Both the position numbers and the translations under genes were made by a program. From an uncultured delta proteobacterium (lineage in GTDB: Bacteria; Myxococcota_A; Polyangia; Polyangiales; Polyangiaceae), in the NCBI GenBank assembly GCA_903906315.1, contig CAIVJW010000396.1, positions 1 through 35,710 on the forward strand: a stretch of DNA of 35,710 nucleotides, given 5' to 3'. Below the pieces are notes generated by a model, which saw nothing but the letters and a program-made list of their open reading frames with translations, was not told the DNA's origin and ran no database searches. Below are positions 8,209-17,182 of this stretch, one piece after another (the first letter of the stretch is position 1; the number at the start of each line of letters is the position of its first letter).

Positions 8209-9450
8209 GTGCCACTGGGCCCGATCGTCGGGGCGCTGATCTCCGTCCTCATCGGTTCGCTCTTCGCGGGCGCCGACACGGCGCTGACGAGCCTCACCTC
8301 CACCCGCCTCGCGGCTCTCATCGACCAGTCGACGGGGTCGAGCCAGCGCGCCTACGGGCGCATTCAGCGCGACGAGACCAGGATGCGCGCGCGGTACCTC
8401 ATCGGCCGCATCCTCTGCAACGCGACGACCGCCGTGTGCCTCGTCGTCGTGTTCGGGCCGCTCGGACAGTGGGCTCCCTGGGCGGCGCTCGGCACCGCCG
8501 TGGTGCTGAGCGGCGTGCTGTTCGAGCTCTCCACGACGCTCGGCAAGCTCCACGCGGACCGCGCGGCCCTCCTCGCCGCGCGCTGGTTGCGCCCCCTCGA
8601 GCTCGCCATGACGCCGCTCGCCTTGCCGCTCGGCTGGGCGGCCACGATCGTCAACGATCGCGGCCTCGTGAAGCCCCCCGATCCGCGCGTGGCGGAGGCC
8701 GAGGTCGAGATCATGGTCGACGAGGTCGAGAAGAGCGGCCTCTTCGGGCGCGAGCCGGCCGAGATGATCCGCAACGTGCTGGATTTCGCGGACCGCACGG
8801 TGCGCGACGTGATGGTGCCGCGGGGCAGCGTCGAGGGGGTCGAGGTGTCGACGCCCATCGACGAGGTGCTCGAGCGGGTCGCCGTGGGCGGGCACTCCCG
8901 GTACCCGGTCTACCGCGATCAGATTGACAACGTGATCGGCCTCCTCTACGCGAAGGACCTGTTCAAGGCGCTCGAGGGCGACCGGCCCGAGCGCATCACG
9001 CTGCGCCAGCTGGTGCGCGCCCCGGCGAACTTCGTCGCGGAGTCCCAACCGCTCTCGACGATGCTCCGCGAGATGCGGGCGAAGCGGCAGCACCTCGCGA
9101 TCGTCGTCGACGAGCTCGGCGGCCTCTCGGGCATCGTGACGCTCGAGGACGTGATCGAGGAAATCATCGGCGAAATCTGCGACGAGCACGACCCGCGCGA
9201 GGCTCCCATCCAGGACCTCGGCGACGGACGCCTCGTCGCCGACGCGGCGGTGTCCCTGATCGACCTCTCGGCCTTCCTGGGCCGGACGCTGCCCGACGCG
9301 ACCGATCACGAATCCATCGGCGGCATGATCACGCGCCACGTCGGCCACGTCCCCGAGGTCGGCACCGCCGTGAGCAAGTTCGGCCTGCGCTTCATCGTCC
9401 GCGAAGTGGACGAGGATCACCTCGGCAAGGTCGAGATCTCGCGGGTCTGA
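8209..9450 (+). CDS. CNNM/DUF21-CBS-CorC family membrane protein (HlyC/CorC type)
   Basis: This 413-residue protein has the domain order of the HlyC/CorC/TlyC (CNNM, MpfA/YhdP-like) family, which is linked to magnesium and cobalt export or resistance. The N-terminal ~165 residues form a DUF21-type region with about four hydrophobic segments (for example VGALISVLIGSLFAGADTAL and LELAMTPLALPLGWAATIV). A linker with the family phrase EKSGLFGREPAEMIRNVLDF leads to two CBS domains (~200-325, including the RYPVYRDQIDNVIGLLYAKD block), then the CorC_HlyC domain (~335-410). GTG 8209 is preferred because it has an AGGCGG site 8 nt upstream and matches usual N-termini; GTG 8200 in the same frame is possible. 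It probably sits in the inner membrane. It lies 53 nt after truB, with a perfect 12-bp palindrome between them (8168-8179). Confidence 0.9.
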   Translation: MPLGPIVGALISVLIGSLFAGADTALTSLTSTRLAALIDQSTGSSQRAYGRIQRDETRMRARYLIGRILCNATTAVCLVVVFGPLGQWAPWAALGTAVVLSGVLFELSTTLGKLHADRAALLAARWLRPLELAMTPLALPLGWAATIVNDRGLVKPPDPRVAEAEVEIMVDEVEKSGLFGREPAEMIRNVLDFADRTVRDVMVPRGSVEGVEVSTPIDEVLERVAVGGHSRYPVYRDQIDNVIGLLYAKDLFKALEGDRPERITLRQLVRAPANFVAESQPLSTMLREMRAKRQHLAIVVDELGGLSGIVTLEDVIEEIIGEICDEHDPREAPIQDLGDGRLVADAAVSLIDLSAFLGRTLPDATDHESIGGMITRHVGHVPEVGTAVSKFGLRFIVREVDEDHLGKVEISRV

Positions 9451-9577
9451 TCCCCCGCGCAGAAGGAGCAGTACCGCGACCGTGAGGGAGCGTTGCCGCT
9501 CGCTGACGCTCGAGGTGCCGTGCGGGCGCTCCCGTCACGCGCGGGCCCCAAGCGCCCGATCCGGCCGGCCCAAAGCA

Positions 9578-9615
9578 ACGAGCCCCGCCGCACCCGGAGG
9601 TGCGAAGGGGCTCGT
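9578..9615. terminator. Bidirectional terminator-like hairpin between convergent genes
   Basis: A perfect 9-bp outer stem (ACGAGCCCC at 9578-9586, GGGGCTCGT at 9607-9615) encloses an inner 5-bp stem (GCACC at 9590-9594, GGTGC at 9599-9603) with a CGGA loop. It lies between the plus-strand CorC gene (ending 9450) and the minus-strand gene ending at 9726. It is A-rich on the left and lacks a T-tract on the right. This is the only structure I see in 9451-9725. Confidence 0.55.
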
Positions 9616-9725
9616 CGTCAGGCGTCAGCGCTCAGGTTCGGTCCAGACCGGCGAGGCTGCGAAGCCACGCGGGGCTCCGAGCCGGCGAGCGGCCGCCGAC
9701 GGGCCGCGCGCAGGCCCGCGCAAGG

Positions 9726-10952
9726 CTACCGGGCGACGGCGACCTTGTGCAGCTCGGTGACGAGGTCCTCGCCTTCCTTCATCAGCCCCGGTGCCGGACG
9801 AGTCGGGTCGTCCTGGTTACCCTCCACGATCTGGCGGGTGTCGCGCAGCGCCTTCATGAGCTTGCCGACGAGCTCCGTGGTCGTGAACGCAGCGACGCTC
9901 GGCGGGTCGACCGGGATGACGATCGGGTCGCTGCCGGTGAGGTCGCCCTTCACCCAGCGATTGCCCGACTTGTCGACCTGCTTCGCGCCCTGAGCCGAGC
10001 GCTCGGTCTTCATGACCGAGTACTTCGCGGGCCAGTCGCCTGCGACCTTGAAGGGCTCCTTGTTCGGCACGAGCTCCGCGACGATGCCCTTCTGCCCCTC
10101 GGGGCGGAAGAGCACGGAGAAGTTCACGACGGGATCCTTCTCCTCCTTCCAGGCCTTCTCGATGACCGGCTGCGCGGCGCCGAGCAGGTTCTTGACGCTG
10201 TCCTTGGTCGAGTTCAGGTCCTGCACCGCGCTGGTGTAGGAGAGGAGGGCGCGCAGGACCCGGCCGGGCAGGCTGCCGACCTGCTTGCCATCGAGGTTGG
10301 ACGCGTCGAACGGCACGTTGATGCCGCCGAGCTCCTTCGCGAGCTCCGCGGGGAACTCCTTGCCGCCGAGCTTCTCGGAGCCGGCGCTGAGCTTCTCGTC
10401 GAGCGCCTTGATCTTCTCGTTGGCTGCCTTGACGTCCTTCTCGAGCGCTTGCGCGCCCGCGATGGCAGCCTGGCTGCGACCGGCGCGCTCCTGGGCGCCG
10501 CCGATCGGCCAGCCGACGCCGACGCCAAGGACCAGCGCGAGGATCCCGACGATCGCGGCGCGCTTCGACGCCTTCTTGCGCTCCTCGTGGATCTCCTCGC
10601 CGATCTCGACCTTGATCGTCTGCTGAGCGGCGGTGGGCTTCGAGGCCGCCGGGGGCGGCGCTGCCGCAGCCGGGCGCGCGAACGGCGGCATCGGAATGCC
10701 CGGTGAGAGCATCCCGGGCGGAGGCGCGATGCCTACGCCCGAGGGGCGCGGCCCAGGCATCGGAACGCTCGGCATCGGAGCCGGAACACCGCCCGCCGCC
10801 ATCGGCGAGCTGTCCAGCGCCGGTGGCCCGTCCGCCATTCCCACGCCGGGGACCGGTAGGGGCACGGCGGACGGACCGGCACCGCCGGTCATCGTCTTGC
10901 CGAGGCGAGCCTTGAGATCGATCTTCGGTTTCTTGGACTTGTCGTCAGCCAT
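9726..10952 (-). CDS. Single-pass membrane protein with Pro/Gly-rich N-terminus, unknown function
   Basis: The 408-residue product is not a family I recognise. It begins MADDKSKKPKIDLKARLGKT, continues as a Pro/Gly/Met-rich low-complexity stretch to about residue 110, and has one transmembrane helix at about 132-152 (AIVGILALVLGVGVGWPIGG) preceded by a basic segment. The N-terminus should therefore be cytoplasmic and the remaining ~255 residues periplasmic. The first 45 periplasmic residues look coiled-coil (ALEKDVKAANEKIKALDEKL). The C-terminal part has a Phe/Val/Pro-rich region without recognised motifs. The ATG at 10952 has AGGAG 6 nt upstream and a strong promoter (11006-11035). It is a single-gene unit: hairpin downstream, divergent hydrolase upstream. 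Confidence 0.75.
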   Translation of the reverse strand: MADDKSKKPKIDLKARLGKTMTGGAGPSAVPLPVPGVGMADGPPALDSSPMAAGGVPAPMPSVPMPGPRPSGVGIAPPPGMLSPGIPMPPFARPAAAAPPPAASKPTAAQQTIKVEIGEEIHEERKKASKRAAIVGILALVLGVGVGWPIGGAQERAGRSQAAIAGAQALEKDVKAANEKIKALDEKLSAGSEKLGGKEFPAELAKELGGINVPFDASNLDGKQVGSLPGRVLRALLSYTSAVQDLNSTKDSVKNLLGAAQPVIEKAWKEEKDPVVNFSVLFRPEGQKGIVAELVPNKEPFKVAGDWPAKYSVMKTERSAQGAKQVDKSGNRWVKGDLTGSDPIVIPVDPPSVAAFTTTELVGKLMKALRDTRQIVEGNQDDPTRPAPGLMKEGEDLVTELHKVAVAR

Positions 10953-11005
10953 CGGCTCCTGCCGCTCGGGGCCTCGAAGGCCCCTCTCCACCGCGAGGGG
11001 CTGGC

Positions 11006-11035
11006 ACGTTAGCGGCGCGAAGCCTCGCGTGTCAA
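11006..11035 (-). promoter_or_regulatory. Sigma70-type promoter for the 10952 membrane protein
   Basis: On the minus strand, a perfect TTGACA (plus coordinates 11030-11035) is followed by an 18-bp spacer and TAACGT (11006-11011). Transcription should start near 10999, giving a leader of about 47 nt that carries AGGAG before the ATG at 10952. It is the closest match to the sigma70 consensus in the window. Confidence 0.72.
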
Positions 11036-11189
11036 ACGTGGTGGCGCGCGCCCCGCGCGGCGCTCCTCGGTGCCGCTCGCCCGCGGTCGGCGCGCGAGCG
11101 CACCGAGAGGCCACGACCCGCGCGCCGGGGGTGGTAGTCCTCGCGGGCCCGCCCCCGCCCACGAACCTCACCGACCGAGATCCCACGCC

Positions 11190-12092
11190 ATGCTGCCGCC
11201 TCGCCTCCCCCTCGTCCTCGACTCCCGGAGGATCACGAGCTTCGACGGCACGGAGCTGTGCGTGCACGCGACGCGCGCCCCGTTCGAGGGCGCGCCGGTG
11301 ATCGTCGTCGCGAACGGGCTCGGCGGCAGCCAGAACGCGTGGCGCGCGCAGATCGACTACCTCGGCGATCGCTACCGCTTTCTGACGTGGGACTACCGCG
11401 GGCTCTACGGCTCGCGGCGGCCGTCGCCCGACGTCCCCGAGGCGTACGCGATCGAGCACCACGCGCGCGACCTGGCGGCCGTGATCGCGGCGGACGGCGC
11501 CCGGTGCCCCTCGCTGTGGGGCTGGAGCATGGGCGTGCAGGTGGTGCTCGAGGCCCTGCGCACGCAGCGAGGGTCGTTCGCCAACCTCGTGCTGATCAAC
11601 GGCACGCAGGGGCGGCCGCTCGAAGCGCTGAGCCCGCTTCCAGGGGTCAAGGTCGTGCTGCCGACGGTCGTCGACCTCGTGGGCCGGATGCACGGCGTCG
11701 CGGGCGAGATGGCTCGTCGGGCGGCGAGCCAGCCCGAGGCCGTCGGCTGGCTCAAGCGCATCGGCTTGCTCGGCGAGGCGCTCGACGACGCCGTCTTCGC
11801 CGAGCTCGCCGCGGGCTTCGGCGACCTCGACATGGACGCGTTCTTCCGCAACCTGCGCGCGCTCGGGCAACACGACGCGGCCGACGTGCTCGGCACGGTC
11901 GACGTGCCCGCGCTGGTCGTGGCGGGCGATCGCGACGTGTTCACGCCGATCGCGGCCGCCCAGGAGCTGGCCCGGCGCATCCCCACGGCGGAGCTGCTCG
12001 TCATCCGTGGCGGCACCCACTACGCCTCGGTCGAGTTCCCCGAGCTCGTCAGCCTCCGCATCGAGAAGTTCTTCCGCGACCACGGGTTCTGA
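11190..12092 (+). CDS. Alpha/beta-fold hydrolase
   Basis: This 300-residue protein has a complete alpha/beta-hydrolase catalytic triad. The nucleophile elbow is GWSMGV with Ser113, the acid is Asp249 in VAGDRDVFTP, and the base is His277 in GGTHYAS. The oxyanion region NGLGGSQNAW and the following LTWDYRGLYGS are typical of esterases and lipases close to the haloperoxidase branch. No signal peptide is seen, so it is cytoplasmic. Substrate unknown. ATG 11190 is chosen over further upstream starts because the conserved fold begins soon after it. A TAGTCC box at 11135-11140 could be the -10, with a leader of roughly 40 nt. It lies 58 nt before trpG, and a link to tryptophan synthesis is not evident. 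Confidence 0.88.
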   Translation: MLPPRLPLVLDSRRITSFDGTELCVHATRAPFEGAPVIVVANGLGGSQNAWRAQIDYLGDRYRFLTWDYRGLYGSRRPSPDVPEAYAIEHHARDLAAVIAADGARCPSLWGWSMGVQVVLEALRTQRGSFANLVLINGTQGRPLEALSPLPGVKVVLPTVVDLVGRMHGVAGEMARRAASQPEAVGWLKRIGLLGEALDDAVFAELAAGFGDLDMDAFFRNLRALGQHDAADVLGTVDVPALVVAGDRDVFTPIAAAQELARRIPTAELLVIRGGTHYASVEFPELVSLRIEKFFRDHGF

Positions 12093-12135
12093 CGGTGCGC
12101 GCCCGCGGCCCGCTGCAGGAGGGGCCCGCGCTTGC

Positions 12136-12141
12136 TAGGCT
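12136..12141 (+). promoter_or_regulatory. -10 box of trpG (leaderless type)
   Basis: TGC-TAGGCT ends 9 nt before the trpG ATG at 12151, with no Shine-Dalgarno site. Transcripts starting here would have almost no leader, so classical leader-peptide attenuation of this trp cluster is unlikely from this promoter. Confidence 0.45.
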
Positions 12142-12150
12142 TCGCGCCCG

Positions 12151-12750
12151 ATGCCGACGGTCCTCGTCCTCGATAACCACGACTCGTTCACCTACAACCT
12201 CGTGCAATACCTCGAGGTCCTCGGCGCGCGCTGCGAGGTCGTGCACTCCGACGCGATCGACGCCGCCGGCGTGCGCGCCCGCTTGCCCGACGGCGTCTTG
12301 ATCTCGCCGGGCCCCGGGACGCCGGACGACGCCGGCGCGAGCCTCTCGGTCATCGCCGAGGTCGGCGCGACGATCCCGATCCTCGGCGTGTGCCTCGGCC
12401 ACCAGGCGATCGGCCAGGCGTTCGGCGGCCGCGTGGTGCGCGCCGGGCGGATCATGCACGGCAAGACGTCGCCCATCGAGCACGACGGACGTGGCGTGTT
12501 CCGCGGGCTGCCGCGGCCGTTCACGGCGACGCGGTACCACTCGCTGATCGTCGATCGCGCCTCGCTGCCCGAGGCGCTCGAGATCTCGGCGTGGACGGCG
12601 GAGGGCGAGATCATGGGCCTGCGCCACCGGACGCGGCCGATCGAGGGCGTGCAGTTTCACCCGGAGTCCATCCTGACCGAGGCCGGCATGGCGCTGCTCG
12701 GCAACTGGCTCTCCTCGCTGCCCGCCGCGCGCGCGGAGGCGGGCACGTGA
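12151..12750 (+). CDS. trpG: Anthranilate synthase component II (glutamine amidotransferase)
   Basis: This 199-residue class I glutamine amidotransferase supplies ammonia to TrpE for anthranilate synthesis. It begins with the TrpG/PabA signature [15 protein letters not shown], has the [12 protein letters not shown] loop, the nucleophile Cys81 in [15 protein letters not shown], and His170 and Glu172 in [11 protein letters not shown]. TrpG and PabA cannot be told apart by sequence alone, and one protein may serve both tryptophan and folate synthesis. The overlap with trpD (GTGA at 12747-12750) favours TrpG. No trpE or pabB is present in the window. Confidence 0.93.
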   Translation: MPTVLVLDNHDSFTYNLVQYLEVLGARCEVVHSDAIDAAGVRARLPDGVLISPGPGTPDDAGASLSVIAEVGATIPILGVCLGHQAIGQAFGGRVVRAGRIMHGKTSPIEHDGRGVFRGLPRPFTATRYHSLIVDRASLPEALEISAWTAEGEIMGLRHRTRPIEGVQFHPESILTEAGMALLGNWLSSLPAARAEAGT

Positions 12751-13808
12751 GCGAGGCGATCGCGTTCCCGCGCGTCTTCGAGGAGCTCGCCTCGCCGTGC
12801 GGCGCGGCGCCCGACACGATCCGCGCGGCCTTCGACGCGATCCTCGCGGGCGCGTGGACGCCGGTGCAGATCGCGGGCTTCGCGGTCACGCTGCGGCTGC
12901 GGGGTGAGACGGCGCCGATCATCGCCGCGGCGGTCGACGCGATGCGATCCGTGATGGTGCCGGTCGTTCACGGCCTGCCCGTCGTGGTCGACACGTGCGG
13001 CACGGGCGGCGACGGCCTCGGGACCCTCAACGTCTCCACCGCGAGCGCCATCGTGGTGGCCTCGGTCGGCCTGCCGGTCGCGAAGCACGGTAACCGCAGC
13101 GTCTCGAGCCGCGCGGGCAGCGCGGACGTCCTCGAGGCGCTCGGCCTGCCTCTCGACGTGCCCGCACAGCGGCAGGCCGAGGTGCTGCGACGAGCAGGCA
13201 TCGCGTTCCTCTTCGCGCCGGCGCACCACCCCGCGATGCGCCACGGCGGCGTGGCGCGCCGCGAGCTCGGGATTCGCACGGTGTTCAACGCGCTCGGCCC
13301 GGTGGCGAACCCGGCACACGCCACGCACCAGCTGGTCGGCGCCTACGACGACGCGCTCCGCCCCATCCTCGCGGCGACGCTCGCGGCCACGGGATCGACG
13401 CGCGCGTGGGTCGTGCGCGGCGAGGACGGGCTCGACGAGGTGAGCCCCTTCGAGGACACGCGCGTGACGGAGCTCCGCGGGGGGCGGCTCTTCGAACGCG
13501 TGATCGGCCCGCGCGATTTCGGCTTCGCGCCGTCGCCCGCGGGCGCGATCGCGGGGGGCGACGCGCGGGACAACGCCGCCGCGATCCTCGCGATTCTTCG
13601 AGGCGAGGCGCACCCCGCGCACGACGCGGTGGCGCTCAACGCGGCGGCGGCGATCGCGATCGCGCGAGGCGCCGTCGACGCGTCTGGGTTCCACGCGGCG
13701 GGCGCGGAGGCGCGCGCGGCGATCCGCTCGGGCGCCGCGATCGCGACGCTCGAGCGCTGGATCGCGGTCGCGCGCGAGGCGCGCGCCGACGACGGACGGC
13801 CGGCGTGA
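12747..13808 (+). CDS. trpD: Anthranilate phosphoribosyltransferase
   Basis: This 353-residue enzyme joins anthranilate to PRPP, the second step of tryptophan synthesis. The PRPP loop [10 protein letters not shown] (residues 81-90), NVSTAS, the catalytic-site segment [18 protein letters not shown] (113-130) and the anthranilate-binding region [18 protein letters not shown] are all present. [10 protein letters not shown] matches the metal-binding Asp-Glu region. The GTG start at 12747 overlaps the trpG stop by 4 nt, and the stop overlaps the trpC GTG by 4 nt, so the three are translationally coupled. The length is normal for the family. Confidence 0.95.
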   Translation: MSEAIAFPRVFEELASPCGAAPDTIRAAFDAILAGAWTPVQIAGFAVTLRLRGETAPIIAAAVDAMRSVMVPVVHGLPVVVDTCGTGGDGLGTLNVSTASAIVVASVGLPVAKHGNRSVSSRAGSADVLEALGLPLDVPAQRQAEVLRRAGIAFLFAPAHHPAMRHGGVARRELGIRTVFNALGPVANPAHATHQLVGAYDDALRPILAATLAATGSTRAWVVRGEDGLDEVSPFEDTRVTELRGGRLFERVIGPRDFGFAPSPAGAIAGGDARDNAAAILAILRGEAHPAHDAVALNAAAAIAIARGAVDASGFHAAGAEARAAIRSGAAIATLERWIAVAREARADDGRPA

Positions 13809-14632
13809 TCGGCGAGGGCGGCGACCGCGATCGCGGCGGCGTGATCGAGGCCATTTTGCGGTCGAAGCGCGACGAGATCACGAGGCTCCGGGCGACGCCC
13901 ATCGCGCGCGGCGCGCGCGCGCCCGGCGGCGGCGTCCTCGAGGCGCTCGCGCGGCCGGTCGGCGCCCCGCTGCGCCTGATCGCGGAGGTGAAGCTGCGGT
14001 CCCCGTCCGCCGGGGCGCTCTCCCGCGCGCTGGCCCCGGCCGCGCGCTCCCTCGCCTACGCGCGCGCGGGCGCGACCGCGATCAGCGTGCTGACCGACGG
14101 GCCTTTCTTCGGCGGCAGCTACGCCGACCTCGCGGCGTGCCGCGACGCCCTCGACGCGGAGCTCGGCCCCTCGCGGCCACGCCTGATCTGCAAGGAGTTC
14201 GTGCTCGACGAGGTCCAGATCGACCGCGCGGTCGACGCGGGCGCGGACGCGGTGCTGATCATCGTGCGCATCGTCGACGCCGCGGGCCTCGTCGCGCTCT
14301 GCGCGGCCGCCCGCTCGCGCGGGCTCGAGCCACTGGTCGAGGTCGCCACCTCGGACGAGCTCGACGCCGCGATCGCCGCCGGCGCGCGCCTCGTCGGCGT
14401 CAACGCGCGCGACCTCGACACGCTGCGCATGGACCCCGCGCGCGCGGCCTCGGTGCTAGCGGCGGTCGGCGGGCGCGCCGTCGCCGTCCACCTGTCCGGC
14501 CTCGCGACGCCGGGCGACGTCGCGCGCGTCGCGACGAGCCCCGCCGACGCGGCGCTCGTCGGCGAGGCGCTCATGCGGCAGGACGAGCCGGGACCGCTCT
14601 TGACCGCGCTCGGGGCCGCCGCGCGCGGTTAA
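13805..14632 (+). CDS. trpC: Indole-3-glycerol phosphate synthase
   Basis: This 275-residue TIM-barrel enzyme closes CdRP to indole-3-glycerol phosphate, the fourth step of tryptophan synthesis. The catalytic residues known from Sulfolobus IGPS line up: Glu61 and Lys63 in IAEVKLRSPSAG, Lys130 in ICKEF, Glu179 in PLVEV, Asn200 in GVNARDL and Ser231 in HLSGL. The KLRSPSAG loop departs slightly from the more common KRxSPSKG. GTG 13805 overlaps trpD by 4 nt; a second GTG at 13841 is possible but would break the overlap pattern. trpF, trpB and trpA are not in the window, nor is trpE. Confidence 0.94.
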   Translation: MIGEGGDRDRGGVIEAILRSKRDEITRLRATPIARGARAPGGGVLEALARPVGAPLRLIAEVKLRSPSAGALSRALAPAARSLAYARAGATAISVLTDGPFFGGSYADLAACRDALDAELGPSRPRLICKEFVLDEVQIDRAVDAGADAVLIIVRIVDAAGLVALCAAARSRGLEPLVEVATSDELDAAIAAGARLVGVNARDLDTLRMDPARAASVLAAVGGRAVAVHLSGLATPGDVARVATSPADAALVGEALMRQDEPGPLLTALGAAARG

Positions 14633-14660
14633 CCCGCCCGCGGCGCCCCGACCGCCGCGA

Positions 14661-15338
<678 letters not shown>

Positions 15339-15484
15339 GGCGGTTTCTCCGTGAAGCGGGCCTCGCAAGGCGCGAGGTCGTCCGTCGAGTGTCGGAGATC
15401 GCGCCACCGATGTCGACTTCCCGCACGGGGCGCGGCCGCAAGGAGGCCCGTGCCGTGGCGGTTCAATCGGGTCCGATCGGCAGG

Positions 15485-15490
15485 TAGACT
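15485..15490 (+). promoter_or_regulatory. -10 box of the Sel1 lipoprotein gene (leaderless type)
   Basis: TAGACT ends 8 nt before the ATG at 15499, with no Shine-Dalgarno site. A weak -35 candidate (GTTCAA, 15461-15466) lies 18 bp upstream. Confidence 0.45.
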
Positions 15491-15498
15491 GCGCCCCC

Positions 15499-17112
15499 AT
15501 GAAGCGAACCGCGGCTCTTGCAGGCATTCCCCTCCTCCTCCTCGCGTCCGGCTGCGCGCCCGGCGCCGCCGCCCAGGCGATCCGCCCGGCCGACCGGACG
15601 GCCGCGAACGCGCTCGGCGAGCCCGGATCGACGGGCGGCGAGTGCAAGGAGGTGGGCAAGGAGGGCAAGCCGCTCGTCGTCGACTGGAAGCCCGAGGCGC
15701 GCGGCGACCTCGAGGTCGCGATGCAGGGCGGCGTCGCCGTCGTGAAGTACGACTGCTCGACGCTCAAGCTGCTCGAGAACTGCCACGTCGACGGCACGTA
15801 CGGCTTCAAGGGCATCGTGCTCAAGCAGCAGGTCGTGCGCCTGAACGACGCCGACGAGGTGAAGATCAACCTGCCGCTCTCGGGCGCCGCCCTCGCGGCG
15901 AACCTCGAGGGCGCGGCGGGCCGCGGGTCGTCGCTCGATCTCGCGACCGCGCTCGTCGGCAACCGCGTCTCGACGCGCTCGACGGTCACGCGGGCGGACC
16001 TCTCGGGGATGTGCGACGGCGCCACCCACTTCGTCCGGGGCGCCAACATCGGCGCGTTCGTGCTCGAGCAGGGATCGAAGGCCGAGGTGAAGTCCGCAAT
16101 CCAGATCTTCAAGATCGGCGCCGGCGGCAAGTCCGAGTCGAGCAAGCTCGCGCGCCAGCAGGACGGCGATCTCGAGTCGTGCCAGGCGTCCACGTCGGAG
16201 GGCGACAAGCCGCCGAGCCGGTGCGGCGCGCTCGTGCGCCTCAGCTTGGTCGCGATCACGGACGCGCCCGCCGGGGCCACCGCGAAGGCCGCCTCGCCGG
16301 CCGGCGGCGTGAAGGACGACGACGACGGCTGCCGCGCGGGCCTGCACCTGGTCGACGGCAAGTGCGCCAAGGCGAGCGCGACGACGAAGCACGTGTGCAA
16401 GGCGGGCGACCTCGAGGACTGCAAGGCGCAGTGCGCCTTGGACGAAGGCTGGAGCTGCTCGCGCTTCGGCGGCACGCTGATCGCGAGCGACGGGCCCGGC
16501 GCCGCGACGGCGTTCAAGAAGTCGTGCGACCTCGGCCACGCCGGCGGCTGCTCGAACTACGGCCTGCTCTTGTCGAAGGGCACGGGCGTCGCGAAGAGCG
16601 ACTCGGACGCGGCGACCTACTTCGCGAAGGCGTGCTCGGGCGGCGACCCGACGGGGTGCTTCAACCTCGGATCGATGAACTACGAGGGACGCGGCGTGGC
16701 GAAGGACCTCGCCAAGGCCTCGGGGCTCTACAAGCAGGCGTGCGACGCCGGCAGCGCGGCGGGCTGCGTCAACCTCGGCGCATCCTACGACGAAGGCCTC
16801 GGGGTGCCGAAGGACGCCGCAAAGGCGGTGTCGCTCTACAAGCGCGCCTGCGAGGGCGACAAGGCCGAGGGGTGCACCAACCTCGGCGTCGCCTACTCGA
16901 CCGGCGCCGGCGCGGCCGAAGACCAGGCCGCGGCGACGCGGTACTACACGCGCGGCTGCAACCTGGGCAGCGCGAAGTCCTGCGGCTACCTGGGCAAGCG
17001 CACCCGCGACGGCAAGGGCGCCGACAAGGACGCGAACAAGGCCAAGGAGCTGCTCAAGAGGGGCTGCGACCTCGGCGACTCCAGCGCCTGCGACGCGCTG
17101 AAGGCGCTGTAG
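15499..17112 (+). CDS. Sel1-repeat lipoprotein
   Basis: This 537-residue protein starts with a lipoprotein signal (MKRTAALAGIPLLLLASGC, Cys19). Residues ~45-260 form a Cys-containing domain without a name that I can give; a similar region is found in other myxobacterial Sel1 lipoproteins. A short Asp-rich linker (KDDDDG) follows. From about residue 295 to the end there are five to six Sel1-like repeats of ~36 residues, each with a Cys pair, as in CDAGSAAGCVNLGASYDEG and CEGDKAEGCTNLGVAYSTG. These resemble the disulfide-locked repeats of Helicobacter cysteine-rich proteins (Hcp). Sel1 repeats are alpha/alpha scaffolds for protein-protein binding, so an outer-surface or periplasmic adaptor role is likely. 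The ligand is unknown. Confidence 0.88.
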   Translation: MKRTAALAGIPLLLLASGCAPGAAAQAIRPADRTAANALGEPGSTGGECKEVGKEGKPLVVDWKPEARGDLEVAMQGGVAVVKYDCSTLKLLENCHVDGTYGFKGIVLKQQVVRLNDADEVKINLPLSGAALAANLEGAAGRGSSLDLATALVGNRVSTRSTVTRADLSGMCDGATHFVRGANIGAFVLEQGSKAEVKSAIQIFKIGAGGKSESSKLARQQDGDLESCQASTSEGDKPPSRCGALVRLSLVAITDAPAGATAKAASPAGGVKDDDDGCRAGLHLVDGKCAKASATTKHVCKAGDLEDCKAQCALDEGWSCSRFGGTLIASDGPGAATAFKKSCDLGHAGGCSNYGLLLSKGTGVAKSDSDAATYFAKACSGGDPTGCFNLGSMNYEGRGVAKDLAKASGLYKQACDAGSAAGCVNLGASYDEGLGVPKDAAKAVSLYKRACEGDKAEGCTNLGVAYSTGAGAAEDQAAATRYYTRGCNLGSAKSCGYLGKRTRDGKGADKDANKAKELLKRGCDLGDSSACDALKAL

Positions 17113-17126
17113 CCGACCGCTTCCCG

Positions 17127-17158
17127 TCCCCCCGTCGCCGCTCCGGACGCCGGGGGGA
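17127..17158. terminator. Hairpin between convergent lipoprotein genes
   Basis: An 8-bp perfect stem (TCCCCCCG at 17127-17134 with CGGGGGGA at 17151-17158) encloses 16 nt. It sits between the stop at 17112 (plus) and the stop at 17183 (minus), so it could serve both. There is no T-tract. Confidence 0.5.
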
Positions 17159-17182
17159 GCAAGGCGCGTCGCGTGCCGCCGG

